A stretch of DNA of 64,000 nucleotides, taken from NCBI GenBank assembly GCA_050012675.1, contig JBEKGS010000017.1, forward strand, positions 6,564 to 70,563, read 5' to 3'. Position numbers and translations under genes: made by a program. Position 1 is the first letter of the stretch. Each line of letters starts with the position of its first letter. A model generated the notes under the pieces. That model had not been told where the DNA came from and did not search any database. It saw only the letters and a list, made by a program, of their open reading frames with translations. Shown in pieces: positions 40,123-47,672 of the stretch. The DNA is from Fen-455 sp050012675. Its GTDB lineage: Bacteria; Actinomycetota; Acidimicrobiia; Acidimicrobiales; Bog-793.

Positions 40123-41379
40123 TCAGCCGAAGAATGCTGCAGCGACGTCGAGCGCGTCTGAGAGAGCTTCGATGTCGTCTTCACTGTTGTAAACGTAGAA
40201 CGAGGCCCGGGCCGTTGCCGTGACGCCCAGTCGGCGCATGAGAGGCTTCGCGCAGTGGTGCCCCGCACGCACGCAGATCCCCTCGGAGTCGAGCACCTGG
40301 GCGAGGTCGTGGGCGTGTATGTCGCCGAGGGCGAGCGACAACACGCCTCCGCGTCCCTGCGGGTCCACGCCGGGCCCGAAGATCTTGAGCTCGGGCCCGT
40401 GGCGCTCGCTGAGCAGCTCGATCGCCCGTGAGGTGAGCTCGGTCTCGTGCGCCGCTATCCGGTCCATCCCCAAGGACTCGAGAAAGCGGATGGCGCCGTG
40501 CAGCCCGACCGCCTCGGCGATGGGCGGGGTCCCGGCTTCGAACTTCCAGGGGAGGTCGTTCGGGGTGAAGCCGTCGAGGCGCACGTCACGGATCATCTCG
40601 CCCCCACCGAGGAAGGGCGGCATCGCATCCAGGAGCTCCTCGCGTCCCCAGAGAACCCCTATTCCCGTCGGCCCGAGCATCTTGTGGCCCGTGAAGGCGA
40701 GGAAGTCGACCCCGAGCGCGCTCACGTCGACGCTGCGGTGAGGAACGAGCTGGGAGGCGTCGGCGGCCACGACTGCCCCGGCCGCGTGTGCCGCCTCGAC
40801 GATCGGGCCGAGGTCGTTGATCGTGCCCAGCACGTTGGACATCGCCGAGACGGCCACTAGCCCGACGCCGTCTGTGAGCCGGTCGAGGTCGCTCAAGTCG
40901 AGCCTGTAGTCGTCGCCGACGGGAAGGTAGCGGAGCTCGACTTGACGCTCGGCGGCGAGCATGAGCCACGGGACGAGGTTGGCGTGGTGCTCGAGCTCCG
41001 TGAGGAGGATGGCCTTGCCCTTTCGAAGAAGATGGCGGCCGTAGGAGTGGGCGAGGAGGTTCAGCGCCTCGGTGGCGTTCTTCGTGAACAGCACCTCCAC
41101 CTCGGGCCTCGGGGCGTTGATGAACCGCCCCACGGCCCGCCGAGCCATCTCGAACTGCCGAGTGGCCTCCTCTGCGATGGCGTAGACGCCGCGGTGCACG
41201 TTCGCGTGCGTGGTCTCGTAGTAGTGGTCCATGGCGTCGAGCACGGCACGGGGCCGTTGGGACGACGATGCCGAGTCCAGGTAGACGAGCCTCTTGCCGT
41301 GCGACTCCTGGTGCAGGATGGGGAACTCCTTGCGCAGGGCGGCGACGTCCAAGGGTGCGGCCTCGACGGTCGTGGTCAT
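40123..41379 (-). CDS. sufS: Cysteine desulfurase SufS
   Basis: A 418-residue PLP enzyme taking sulfur from cysteine. The PLP lysine is Lys233 in FTGHKMLGPTG, and the catalytic Cys376 lies in RAGHHCAKPLM, the type II desulfurase arrangement. The PLP-binding region has ADASQLVPH where most have DGAQAVPH, a mild change. ATG 41379 overlaps the sufC stop in ATGA, so the two are coupled. sufU follows 35 bases after. Confidence 0.95.
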   Translation of the reverse strand: MTTTVEAAPLDVAALRKEFPILHQESHGKRLVYLDSASSSQRPRAVLDAMDHYYETTHANVHRGVYAIAEEATRQFEMARRAVGRFINAPRPEVEVLFTKNATEALNLLAHSYGRHLLRKGKAILLTELEHHANLVPWLMLAAERQVELRYLPVGDDYRLDLSDLDRLTDGVGLVAVSAMSNVLGTINDLGPIVEAAHAAGAVVAADASQLVPHRSVDVSALGVDFLAFTGHKMLGPTGIGVLWGREELLDAMPPFLGGGEMIRDVRLDGFTPNDLPWKFEAGTPPIAEAVGLHGAIRFLESLGMDRIAAHETELTSRAIELLSERHGPELKIFGPGVDPQGRGGVLSLALGDIHAHDLAQVLDSEGICVRAGHHCAKPLMRRLGVTATARASFYVYNSEDDIEALSDALDVAAAFFG

Positions 41380-42200
41380 GAGCGCAGCTCCTCGTAGCCT
41401 TCGCGGTCGAGGCGCTCGGCGAGCTCAGGGCCTCCGCTCTCGACGATGCGCCCACCCAGCATCACGTGCACGCGGTCGGGCTGCAATTCCTCGAGGATCC
41501 GGCGGTAGTGCGTCACGATCAGGATGCCTAGCGCCGGGCGGATGCTCCGTACCGACTCGATCCCCCGGGCGACGATCCTGAGGGCGTCGACGTCGAGGCC
41601 CGAGTCGGTCTCGTCGAGGATGGCGACATCGGGCTCCAGCATTGCCATCTGGAGGATCTCGTTGCGTTTCTTCTCGCCGCCGGAGAAACCCTCGTTCAGG
41701 TACCGGCTGGCGAAGGAAGGGTCCATGCCCAGGCGGTTCATCCACTCCATGAGCGCCACACGTACCTCGAGCACCGAGATGTCCATCCCGCGGCGTGCGG
41801 ACACGGCCTGGCGCAGGAACTGCGACACCGGCACGCCGGAGATCTCCTCGGGGTACTGGAAAGCGAGGAAGACACCGGCCCTGGCCCGGGCGTCGGGCGC
41901 CCAGGTGGTTATCTCCTCGCCCCGTAGCACGATGCGCCCGCTCACCACTTGGTAACCGGGATTGCCGGCGATGGCGTTGGCAAGCGTCGACTTGCCTGAG
42001 CCGTTCGGGCCCATGAGGGCATGCAGCTCGCCCTTTCCCACGACGAGGTCGACGCCGCGGAGGATCTCGTGATCCTCCACCGCCACGTGCAGGTCTTCGA
42101 TCGCCAGCACCTGGTGAAAGGTGTCATCGTCGCCGGGTTGGCGGGCCGCGGGAGCCTCGGGATCTGGACGGGCTTTCGCGGTCATGCTCGCGTTCGACAC
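41376..42200 (-). CDS. sufC: Fe-S cluster assembly ATPase SufC
   Basis: A 274-residue ABC ATPase with Walker A GPNGSGKST, the SufC-type FLAFQYPEEISGVPVSQFLR, the signature FSGGEKKRNEILQM and Walker B VAILDETDSGLDVDAL. SufC powers the SufBCD scaffold, yet no sufB or sufD lies in this window: upstream of sufC is a metallo-beta-lactamase gene. GTG 42200 is chosen because TAACAT (minus strand, 42213-42208) ends seven bases before it. ATG 42209 is partly inside that box. The first 30 residues are low-complexity. Confidence 0.94.
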   Translation of the reverse strand: MSNASMTAKARPDPEAPAARQPGDDDTFHQVLAIEDLHVAVEDHEILRGVDLVVGKGELHALMGPNGSGKSTLANAIAGNPGYQVVSGRIVLRGEEITTWAPDARARAGVFLAFQYPEEISGVPVSQFLRQAVSARRGMDISVLEVRVALMEWMNRLGMDPSFASRYLNEGFSGGEKKRNEILQMAMLEPDVAILDETDSGLDVDALRIVARGIESVRSIRPALGILIVTHYRRILEELQPDRVHVMLGGRIVESGGPELAERLDREGYEELRS

Positions 42201-42207
42201 GACAAAC

Positions 42208-42213
42208 ATGTTA
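42208..42213 (-). promoter_or_regulatory. Putative -10 box (TAACAT) of the sufCSU operon, leaderless
   Basis: On the minus strand TAACAT ends seven bases before GTG 42200. No Shine-Dalgarno sequence is visible for either candidate start. No Rrf2/SufR-like operator is obvious. Confidence 0.45.
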
Positions 42214-42256
42214 GACCTGCCGTCGGATTACCACTACGCGCATAGGGGAAATCTCC

Positions 42257-42859
42257 CTACCAGCCCCTCGCGACCCATTCGTCCAGGTGAGGGAGCTCGG
42301 TTCCGATGGTCGTATCCAGGCCGTGGCCCGGCATGACGATCGTCGTGGGCGGCAGGACCGCGAAGATGCGTCGCTCGATCGACTCGATGATGGTCGGGAA
42401 GTCCCCGATATCGCTGGCCGTGTTCCCCGGCCCTCCCGGGAACAGCGTGTCCCCGGAGAGAAGGACGGGGGATCCTTCGATGAGGAAGCACATCGACCCG
42501 GGTGTGTGGCCCGGGGTGTGTATCGTCCTCAGGCGCAGCCGGCCGACCTCGAGCACGTCGTCGTCCTCCAAGAGCAGGTCGTAGGAGGGGAGCATGGCGG
42601 CGTCCTCGGTGCGCACTGCGACCTCGTAACCGGCCTCGCGAAGCTGTGGGACCGCCTGGATGTGGTCCCAGTGGCCATGGGTCTCCACGACCTTGCGCAC
42701 GCCGAGGCGCCGGCAGAGATCGAGCAGCTGCTCATGTTCGTTTGCGGCGTCGACGAGGAGGGCCTCGCCGCTCACGCGGCAGCGCACCACGAAGACGTTG
42801 TTGTCGTAGGGCCCGACGACGACCTTGTGTATCTCCACCTGTTCGTCCTCGTAGTGCAC
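42257..42859 (-). CDS. Metallo-beta-lactamase-fold hydrolase (glyoxalase II-like)
   Basis: A 200-residue enzyme with the dinuclear zinc motif HGHWDH near residue 61, then HTPGHTPGSMCF, LSGDTLF and MPGHG, the set found in hydroxyacylglutathione hydrolase-like and other thioester or persulfide hydrolases. In this group substrate cannot be read from sequence; actinobacteria lack glutathione, so a mycothiol ester is one idea. GTG 42859 is preceded by AGGAG. It lies upstream of sufC on the same strand, 56 bases away, but sufC has its own promoter. Confidence 0.88.
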   Translation of the reverse strand: MHYEDEQVEIHKVVVGPYDNNVFVVRCRVSGEALLVDAANEHEQLLDLCRRLGVRKVVETHGHWDHIQAVPQLREAGYEVAVRTEDAAMLPSYDLLLEDDDVLEVGRLRLRTIHTPGHTPGSMCFLIEGSPVLLSGDTLFPGGPGNTASDIGDFPTIIESIERRIFAVLPPTTIVMPGHGLDTTIGTELPHLDEWVARGW

Positions 42860-42951
42860 GGCGCGGTCTCCTATCTCCCCTGTGAGGGTCCTCCTCGGGC
42901 CCGGGATCGATCTTGGGACAGACTAAAGTCCGTTTGCGGAGGTGGTCCTCG

Positions 42952-43266
42952 GTGGTTCCTGACAAGCCTGCCGGCACGGGCGCGGGCTCGGGCGCCGGGG
43001 GCAGCCGGCCCTCGGGGCCGAGGGCTTCGGACCAGGACCGGGAACGTTTCGCGGCCGAGTTGCACGAGCACTTCGCCGAGGGCCGGCTCAGCCTGGACGA
43101 GCTGCAACGTCGTGTCGACCTCGTCTTCGCGGCGGAGACGCTCATTGATCTTTACGAGCTGACGAGCGATTTGCCTCATCCCGGGCCGCAGCTGTCGCGT
43201 CGGGGTGGCACCGGGCCCGGGCGCAGTTTCGCGGCCCGCAAGAGGCGCTGGTGGCCTTTCGGTTGA
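42952..43266 (+). CDS. DUF1707 domain protein
   Basis: A 104-residue protein with one DUF1707 unit: ASDQDRERFAAELHEHFAEG, then LSLDELQRRVDLVFAAET and DLYELTSDLP. This short SHOCT-like helical domain occurs in many actinobacterial proteins, often at the N-terminus of membrane proteins; here it stands alone with Gly-rich and basic flanks. Its function is unknown. GTG 42952 follows GGAGG at 42938-42942; the frame is open from TTG 42913. A TAAAGT box (42924-42929) is a plausible -10. Confidence 0.85.
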   Translation: MVPDKPAGTGAGSGAGGSRPSGPRASDQDRERFAAELHEHFAEGRLSLDELQRRVDLVFAAETLIDLYELTSDLPHPGPQLSRRGGTGPGRSFAARKRRWWPFG

Positions 43267-43335
43267 GTGGATCGCGCACATGGGGCCAAAGTCTCGATAC
43301 ATTAGGGCCACCAGAGAAAGGAGGTGGTCCAATTC

Positions 43336-43380
43336 ATGAGTAGTCAACCTTGCGGGACCCTGGAGGTGGCTGGCCGCTAG
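43336..43380 (+). CDS. 14-residue ORF with an exceptionally strong ribosome-binding site
   Basis: ATG 43336 to TAG 43378-43380 encodes MSSQPCGTLEVAGR. The Shine-Dalgarno sequence AAAGGAGG lies at the right distance and is extended far beyond the usual length. If ribosomes slipped back one base at the end, the frame would stay open for 16 more codons (LGGTLDHLVKPSRHPR) to TGA 43425-43427 in the terminator loop. That extension is speculative. Confidence 0.45.
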   Translation: MSSQPCGTLEVAGR

Positions 43381-43419
43381 GCGGCACGCTGGACCACCTG
43401 GTGAAACCATCCAGACACC

Positions 43420-43441
43420 CTCGGTGAAGCCGAGCCTTTTT
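43420..43441 (+). terminator. Rho-independent terminator
   Basis: CTCGG (43420-43424) and CCGAG (43430-43434) close the loop TGAAG and are followed by CC and five T (43437-43441). It ends the short-ORF RNA unit. Confidence 0.7.
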
Positions 43442-43454
43442 CAGCAAAGACAAT

Positions 43455-43505
43455 GACTGTGGGTTTCCCGCAGTCGCCTCGAGGGGCGCCTAGGCGCCCC
43501 TCGAG
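43455..43505. terminator. Two further strong hairpins, including a 28-bp perfect palindrome
   Basis: GACTGTGGG/CCCGCAGTC (43455-43463 with 43467-43475) closes a TTT loop. Immediately after, 43478-43505 is a perfect 28-bp palindrome centred between 43491 and 43492. Both fold on either strand, so they probably separate the plus-strand RNA unit from the convergent glycosylase gene. Neither is followed by a strong T-run. Confidence 0.55.
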
Positions 43506-43599
43506 CGCGCAAGGGGATATGACCCCGTCGCGAAGGTGGTCGAGGCCGAAGGTCGCAGCCCTGCGACCGTGCATGCTGGCGGGCCCGCTCGGGGGCTCG

Positions 43600-44193
43600 T
43601 CAGGCGGTCTTGGCGGAGGCCTTGAGGGCGCGCTTGTGCTCGCGGACGGCCTGGAGAGCGGCCGGGCTGTCGATGTCGGCCACCGAGGCGAGCGAGCCGG
43701 GCCTCGCGAAATGCCCGGCGGCTTTCTCCCATCCCTCGGGACGGACGCCCAATTGCTTGCCGAGCAGGGCGACGAAGATCCGGGCCTTCTGCTCGCCGAA
43801 ACCGGGAAGGGCCCTCACCCGCTTGAGCAGCTCCTCACCGTCGGCGGCCGTCGTCCAGACGGCCGCCGCCTTTCCGCCGTACTCGTCGACGAGCAGCCGG
43901 CAGAGGTCCTGTACCCGGGCGGCCATCGCAGCCGGGAAGCGGTGTAGGGCGGGTTTCGCGACGAACAGGGCAGTCAGCTCGTCGGGTGCCATGGCGGCGA
44001 TCCTGGCGGCGTCGAGCTTGGTGCCGAGCCTCTCGCGCAGGACCAACGGCCCGGTAAAGGCTTTTTCGAGAGGTACCTGCTGATCGAGGACCATGCCGAT
44101 CAAAAGGGCGAGGGGATCCTCGACGAGGTACTTGTCGGCTCGCGGGTTCCCGGTGAAAGGGAGGCTCTTCGGTGCCTTCGTGTCTCGGGGCAT
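43600..44193 (-). CDS. HhH-GPD-type base-excision DNA repair protein
   Basis: A 197-residue protein of a small actinobacterial HhH-GPD branch. The helix-hairpin-helix reads ALPGFGEQKARIFVALLG (near residues 128-145). The N-terminal PLALLIGMVLDQQVPLEKAF resembles the first helices of this glycosylase fold. It lacks the C-terminal four-Cys Fe-S loop of MutY/Nth. I cannot see with certainty the catalytic Asp that should follow the HhH. The start ATG 44193 follows TACACT by six bases on the minus strand, so it is probably leaderless. Confidence 0.82.
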   Translation of the reverse strand: MPRDTKAPKSLPFTGNPRADKYLVEDPLALLIGMVLDQQVPLEKAFTGPLVLRERLGTKLDAARIAAMAPDELTALFVAKPALHRFPAAMAARVQDLCRLLVDEYGGKAAAVWTTAADGEELLKRVRALPGFGEQKARIFVALLGKQLGVRPEGWEKAAGHFARPGSLASVADIDSPAALQAVREHKRALKASAKTA

Positions 44194-44199
44194 CGGAAA

Positions 44200-44205
44200 A
44201 GTGTA
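44200..44205 (-). promoter_or_regulatory. Putative -10 box (TACACT) of the HhH-GPD gene, leaderless
   Basis: On the minus strand TACACT ends six bases before ATG 44193, and no ribosome-binding site is present. Confidence 0.5.
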
Positions 44206-44265
44206 GAGATCGTTTTGCCCGGCACCTACACCGGCGACCCGGCGCGCCCCAGGCCGCCGCGGTTC

Positions 44266-47010
44266 TCAGGCGTCTCTCGGGTCGACGGCCTCGGGGTCGA
44301 GACCGTAGCGCTCGATGGCTGCGGCGACCTCGCTGGGCTTGCCCTCGCCGGCTGCCGCCAGCTCGGCCAGGACCGCGACGACGACGTGTGCGGCGTCGAC
44401 CTCGAAATGCCTGCGAAGGGCGGCACGGGTGTCGGAACGGCCGAACCCGTCTGTCCCGAGCACGGTGAAAGGGGCCCGCACGAAGCGGGCGACCTGATCG
44501 GGAACGGCCTTCAGGTAGTCGGTGACGGCGACCATCGGGCCCCGGGCCCCTTCGAGGGCGCGGGTTATGTAGGGCACGCGGGGTGCGCTCTCGGGGTGGA
44601 GCCGGTTCCAGCGCTCGACTTCGAGCCCGTCCTCCCTGAGTGCCTTGTAGCTCGTGACCGACCACGCTTCGGCACTCACGCCCCAGTCGGACGCCAGGAT
44701 CTCACGCGCCTGCATGGCGGCCTGCCAGGCGGGCCCGGAGAAAAGGATCGTCGCCGCCCGACCAGGGGCGGCCCCGGCCGCCGGTCCTGCATAGCGGTAG
44801 ATGCCGCGCAGGATCCCTTCTCTTATGTCCGCGGCCGCCGCTTGCTGGGTCGCCTCGTCGCCTTCCGGTACCGGCAGGGCGGGCATCGGGTAGTTCTCGT
44901 TGTAGAGCGTCAGGTAGTAGATGCAGTCCTCGGCCTCGGGGCCGAACATGTGCTCGATCCCTCGCTCGACGATGGTCGCCATCTCGTAGGCGAAGGCAGC
45001 GTCGTAGGCATGGATCGTCGGCACGACCGAAGCCAAGAGCAGCGAGTGCCCGTCCTCGTGCTGGAGCCCCTCGCCGTTCATGGTCGTGCGGCCCGCCGTG
45101 CATCCCATGAGGAAACCACGTGCCCGGGCATCGGCCGCCTGCCAGATCATGTCGCCCACCCGCTGGAACCCGAACATCGAATAGAACAGGTAGATGGGCA
45201 GCATCGGCAGCGACCAGGTGGCGTAGGAGGTCCCGGCCGCCTGGAAGCTCGCCATGGCGCCGGCCTCCGTGATGCCCTCCTCCAGGATCTGGCCCGTGCG
45301 CTCCTCCGAGTACGAGAGCAGGAGGCCCGCGTCGACGGGCGTGTAGAGCTGGCCGTCGGGGGCGTAGATCTTCACCTCCGAGAACAGGGCGTCGAGCCCG
45401 AAGGTGCGCCCTTCGTCGGGCACGATGGGCACGACGTACTTTCCGATGCCTTTGTCCCGGAGCAGGTTGCGCAGCAGCCTCGCGAAGGCCATGGTGGTCG
45501 AGACCGGCTGGCCGCGCGAGCCCGAGGCGAACTCGGCGAACGTCGCCAGTTCCGGGGCGGGCAGCCCGGAAAGCCCACGGCCGCGTACGACACGGTTGGG
45601 CAGGTGCCCGCCGAGAGCACGGCTGCGGGCGGTCAGGTACTCGTGTACGGGCGATCCCACCGGCGGGCGGTAATAGGGCGGCGCCTCCGCGTCGAGAGCG
45701 TCGTCGGGGATCTCCTCGTGCAGGTGCAGCCGGTCACGCAGCACCCTGAGCTGATCCTTGGTCATCTTCTTGATCTGGTGGGTGGCGTTGCGAGCTTCTA
45801 TCTCGGGTCCGAGCGTCCAGCCCTTGATGGTCTTTGCGAGGATGGCCGTCGGCGCCCCGATGTGCTCGGTGGCGGCCTTGTAGGCGGCATAGAGCTTGCG
45901 GTAGTCGTGCCCCCCCCGGGGCAAGGTCTGCAGCTCCTCGTCTGTGAGGTGCTCGACGAGCTTGCGCAGGCGCGGGTCGGGGCCGAAGAAGTGCTCGCGG
46001 ATGTAGGCACCGGACTCGGTGGCGAGGGTCTGGAAGTCGCCGTCGAGAGTCGTGTTCATCTTGTGGAGCAGCACGCCGTCGACGTCACGCGCCAACAGCT
46101 CGTCCCAGCGCCTGCCCCAGATGACCTTGATCACGTTCCATCCGCATCCCCGCAGCAGAGCCTCCAGCTCCTGGATGATCTTGCCGTTGCCCCGGACGGG
46201 CCCGTCCAGGCGTTGCAGGTTGCAGTTGACGACGAAAGTGAGGTTGTCCAGTCGTTCACGCGCCGCCAGGCTGAGGGCGGCCCGCGTCTCGGGCTCGTCG
46301 AATTCGCCGTCCCCGACGAAAGACCACACCCGCGACTGGGTCGTGTCCACAAGCTCGCGGTGCACGAGGTAGCGGTTAAAGCGCGCCTGGTAGATGGCGG
46401 TGAGGGGGCCGAGCCCCATCGACACCGTCGGGAACTCCCACCAGTCGGGCATGAGGCGGGGGTGCGGGTAGCTGGCCAAGCCCTTGCCACCCACCTCGAA
46501 GCGGTAATTGTCGAGATCGGCGTCCTCCAGCCGGCCTTCGACGTAGGCACGGGCATAGATGCCGGGCGAGGCGTGGCCCTGGAAGTACACCTGGTCGCCG
46601 GCTGTGCCGTTGGCCTTGCCGCGGAAGAAATGGTTGAAGCCGACCTCGTAGAGGGAGGCCGAGCTCGCAAAGGTCGACAGGTGGCCCCCGATGCCGGACT
46701 CACGTGTGTTCGCCCGCGTGACCATGACCGCGGCGTTCCAACGGATGTAGCGACGGACCTTGCGCTCGAGGTCCTCGTCGCCGGGGAACCAGGGCTCGGA
46801 GCGGGCCGGGATCGAGTTGATGTACGGGCTCGAGACGGTCGAAGGAAAGCCGACCTGGTTGGCGCGGGCTCGCTCCAGCAGCTTCATCAAAAGGAACTGG
46901 GCTCGTGGGCGGCCTTCGGTCTCGACGATGGCGTCGAAGGAGTCCATCCACTCGGAGGTCTCCTCGGGATCAATGTCGGGCAGCTGGTATGAGAAACCAT
47001 CGATGATCAC
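44266..47010 (-). CDS. aceE: Pyruvate dehydrogenase E1 component, homodimeric (AceE)
   Basis: A protein of about 914 residues of the single-chain E1 family. It decarboxylates pyruvate with thiamine diphosphate and acetylates lipoyl groups on E2. The ThDP motif spans GDGEFDEPETRAAL to NCNLQRLDGPVRGNG. The N-terminal QLPDIDPEETSEWMDSF and GHLSTFASSASLYEVGFNHFF and the C-terminal GTDGFGRSDTRAALRRHFEVD are typical of actinobacterial AceE. GTG 47010 is chosen near the start of homology; the frame stays open to a TTG at 47091, adding 27 unconserved-looking residues. Neither has an ideal ribosome-binding site. It is on the opposite strand from, and about 5.5 kb away from, lpd and the E2 gene. Confidence 0.94.
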   Translation of the reverse strand: MIIDGFSYQLPDIDPEETSEWMDSFDAIVETEGRPRAQFLLMKLLERARANQVGFPSTVSSPYINSIPARSEPWFPGDEDLERKVRRYIRWNAAVMVTRANTRESGIGGHLSTFASSASLYEVGFNHFFRGKANGTAGDQVYFQGHASPGIYARAYVEGRLEDADLDNYRFEVGGKGLASYPHPRLMPDWWEFPTVSMGLGPLTAIYQARFNRYLVHRELVDTTQSRVWSFVGDGEFDEPETRAALSLAARERLDNLTFVVNCNLQRLDGPVRGNGKIIQELEALLRGCGWNVIKVIWGRRWDELLARDVDGVLLHKMNTTLDGDFQTLATESGAYIREHFFGPDPRLRKLVEHLTDEELQTLPRGGHDYRKLYAAYKAATEHIGAPTAILAKTIKGWTLGPEIEARNATHQIKKMTKDQLRVLRDRLHLHEEIPDDALDAEAPPYYRPPVGSPVHEYLTARSRALGGHLPNRVVRGRGLSGLPAPELATFAEFASGSRGQPVSTTMAFARLLRNLLRDKGIGKYVVPIVPDEGRTFGLDALFSEVKIYAPDGQLYTPVDAGLLLSYSEERTGQILEEGITEAGAMASFQAAGTSYATWSLPMLPIYLFYSMFGFQRVGDMIWQAADARARGFLMGCTAGRTTMNGEGLQHEDGHSLLLASVVPTIHAYDAAFAYEMATIVERGIEHMFGPEAEDCIYYLTLYNENYPMPALPVPEGDEATQQAAAADIREGILRGIYRYAGPAAGAAPGRAATILFSGPAWQAAMQAREILASDWGVSAEAWSVTSYKALREDGLEVERWNRLHPESAPRVPYITRALEGARGPMVAVTDYLKAVPDQVARFVRAPFTVLGTDGFGRSDTRAALRRHFEVDAAHVVVAVLAELAAAGEGKPSEVAAAIERYGLDPEAVDPRDA

Positions 47011-47151
47011 AGCTCCAGTCTCGCGCCCGCGCGAGTGTCTTCCGACCGCTTGGGCGAGGAATTCTTCGAGAGTTAGCAATCCGGGGTCCAAAACGGGCGC
47101 CGAGGCGTGTCAAGACCCCAGGGGGAGCTGCGCAGCAGGCAGAATGACCCC

Positions 47152-47619
47152 GTGACCCTCTTCGAGGACCCGGACCCGGCGACTGTCGTGTTCACTGACG
47201 GCGCGTGTATCGGCAATCCGGGTCCGGGAGGCTGGGCCTGGGCGGTCACGGAGTCCGAGTACGAGAGCGGCCACGCCGCCAGCACGACCAATCAACGTAT
47301 GGAGGTCACGGCCGTGCTGGAAGCGCTCGGTTCCATTCGCGGTCGCGTGCACGTCGTCAGCGACTCGACCTACGTCGTCAACTGCTTCAGCCAGCGCTGG
47401 TGGGCGGGATGGCGCGCCCGTGGGTGGCGGAATTCCCGGGGTGAGCCTGTCGCGAACCAGGACCTCTGGCGCCCGCTCATCGACGAGGTCGTCGACAAAA
47501 GGCGCGGCGAGATCAAGCTGACCTGGGTGAAGGGGCACTCGGGTGACCCGATGAACGAGCTCGTTGACCGGCTCGCGGTCGATGCCGCCCGCTTCCAGAG
47601 GGGCGCCCGCGGGCGCTGA
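47152..47619 (+). CDS. rnhA: Ribonuclease HI
   Basis: A 155-residue nuclease that cuts RNA in RNA-DNA hybrids. The four catalytic acids are in VVFTDGACIGNPGPGGWAW (Asp), QRMEVTAVLEAL (Glu), VVSDSTYVVN (Asp) and VKGHSGDPMNELVDRLA (with His and the last Asp). GTG 47152 is chosen by family length; the frame opens at 47107. CAGAAT ends six bases before it, a weak -10 match that would again give a leaderless start. It is divergent from aceE. Confidence 0.95.
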   Translation: MTLFEDPDPATVVFTDGACIGNPGPGGWAWAVTESEYESGHAASTTNQRMEVTAVLEALGSIRGRVHVVSDSTYVVNCFSQRWWAGWRARGWRNSRGEPVANQDLWRPLIDEVVDKRRGEIKLTWVKGHSGDPMNELVDRLAVDAARFQRGARGR

Positions 47620-47658
47620 ACTGGTGCCGGCACCATTACCTCGAAGCGAAGTTCCAGG

Positions 47659-47664
47659 TAATCT
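47659..47664 (+). promoter_or_regulatory. Putative -10 box (TAATCT) of the aldo-keto reductase gene, leaderless
   Basis: TAATCT ends eight bases before ATG 47673, with no Shine-Dalgarno sequence in between. Confidence 0.45.
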
Positions 47665-47672
47665 CCCAGGCG

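Larger units (their letters stand above)
43298..43441 (+). ncRNA. Compact RNA unit with extended Shine-Dalgarno, short ORF and terminator
   Basis: A self-contained unit of about 130 bases. TACATT at 43298-43303 is a likely -10 box. AGAAAGGAGGTGGTCC (43315-43330) is complementary to nearly the entire actinobacterial 16S rRNA 3' tail, with one G-U pair. A 14-codon ORF starts at ATG 43336. AGGTGGTCCA (43322-43331) is the exact reverse complement of TGGACCACCT (43390-43399), so the ribosome-binding site can be masked by a 10-bp stem; GCCGC/GCGGC forms an inner hairpin. An intrinsic terminator follows at 43420-43441. It could be a regulatory RNA, a translated micro-gene, or a leader whose downstream gene has been lost. 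Confidence 0.5.

Noticed and set aside
43305..43330. Alternative upstream hairpin GGGCCACC/GGTGGTCC masking the 43.3-kb ribosome-binding site
   Set aside because: The likely transcription start is near 43310, so most of the upstream arm would not be in the RNA.
44215..46992. 925-codon open frame on the plus strand
   Set aside because: It lies wholly antisense to aceE, has no recognisable domain and shows the Val/Gly/Asp-rich composition of a complementary-strand frame in high-GC DNA.
47072..47091. TTG 47091 as the aceE start
   Set aside because: The added 27 residues are not typical of AceE, and no good -10 or ribosome-binding site supports it; kept only as an alternative.
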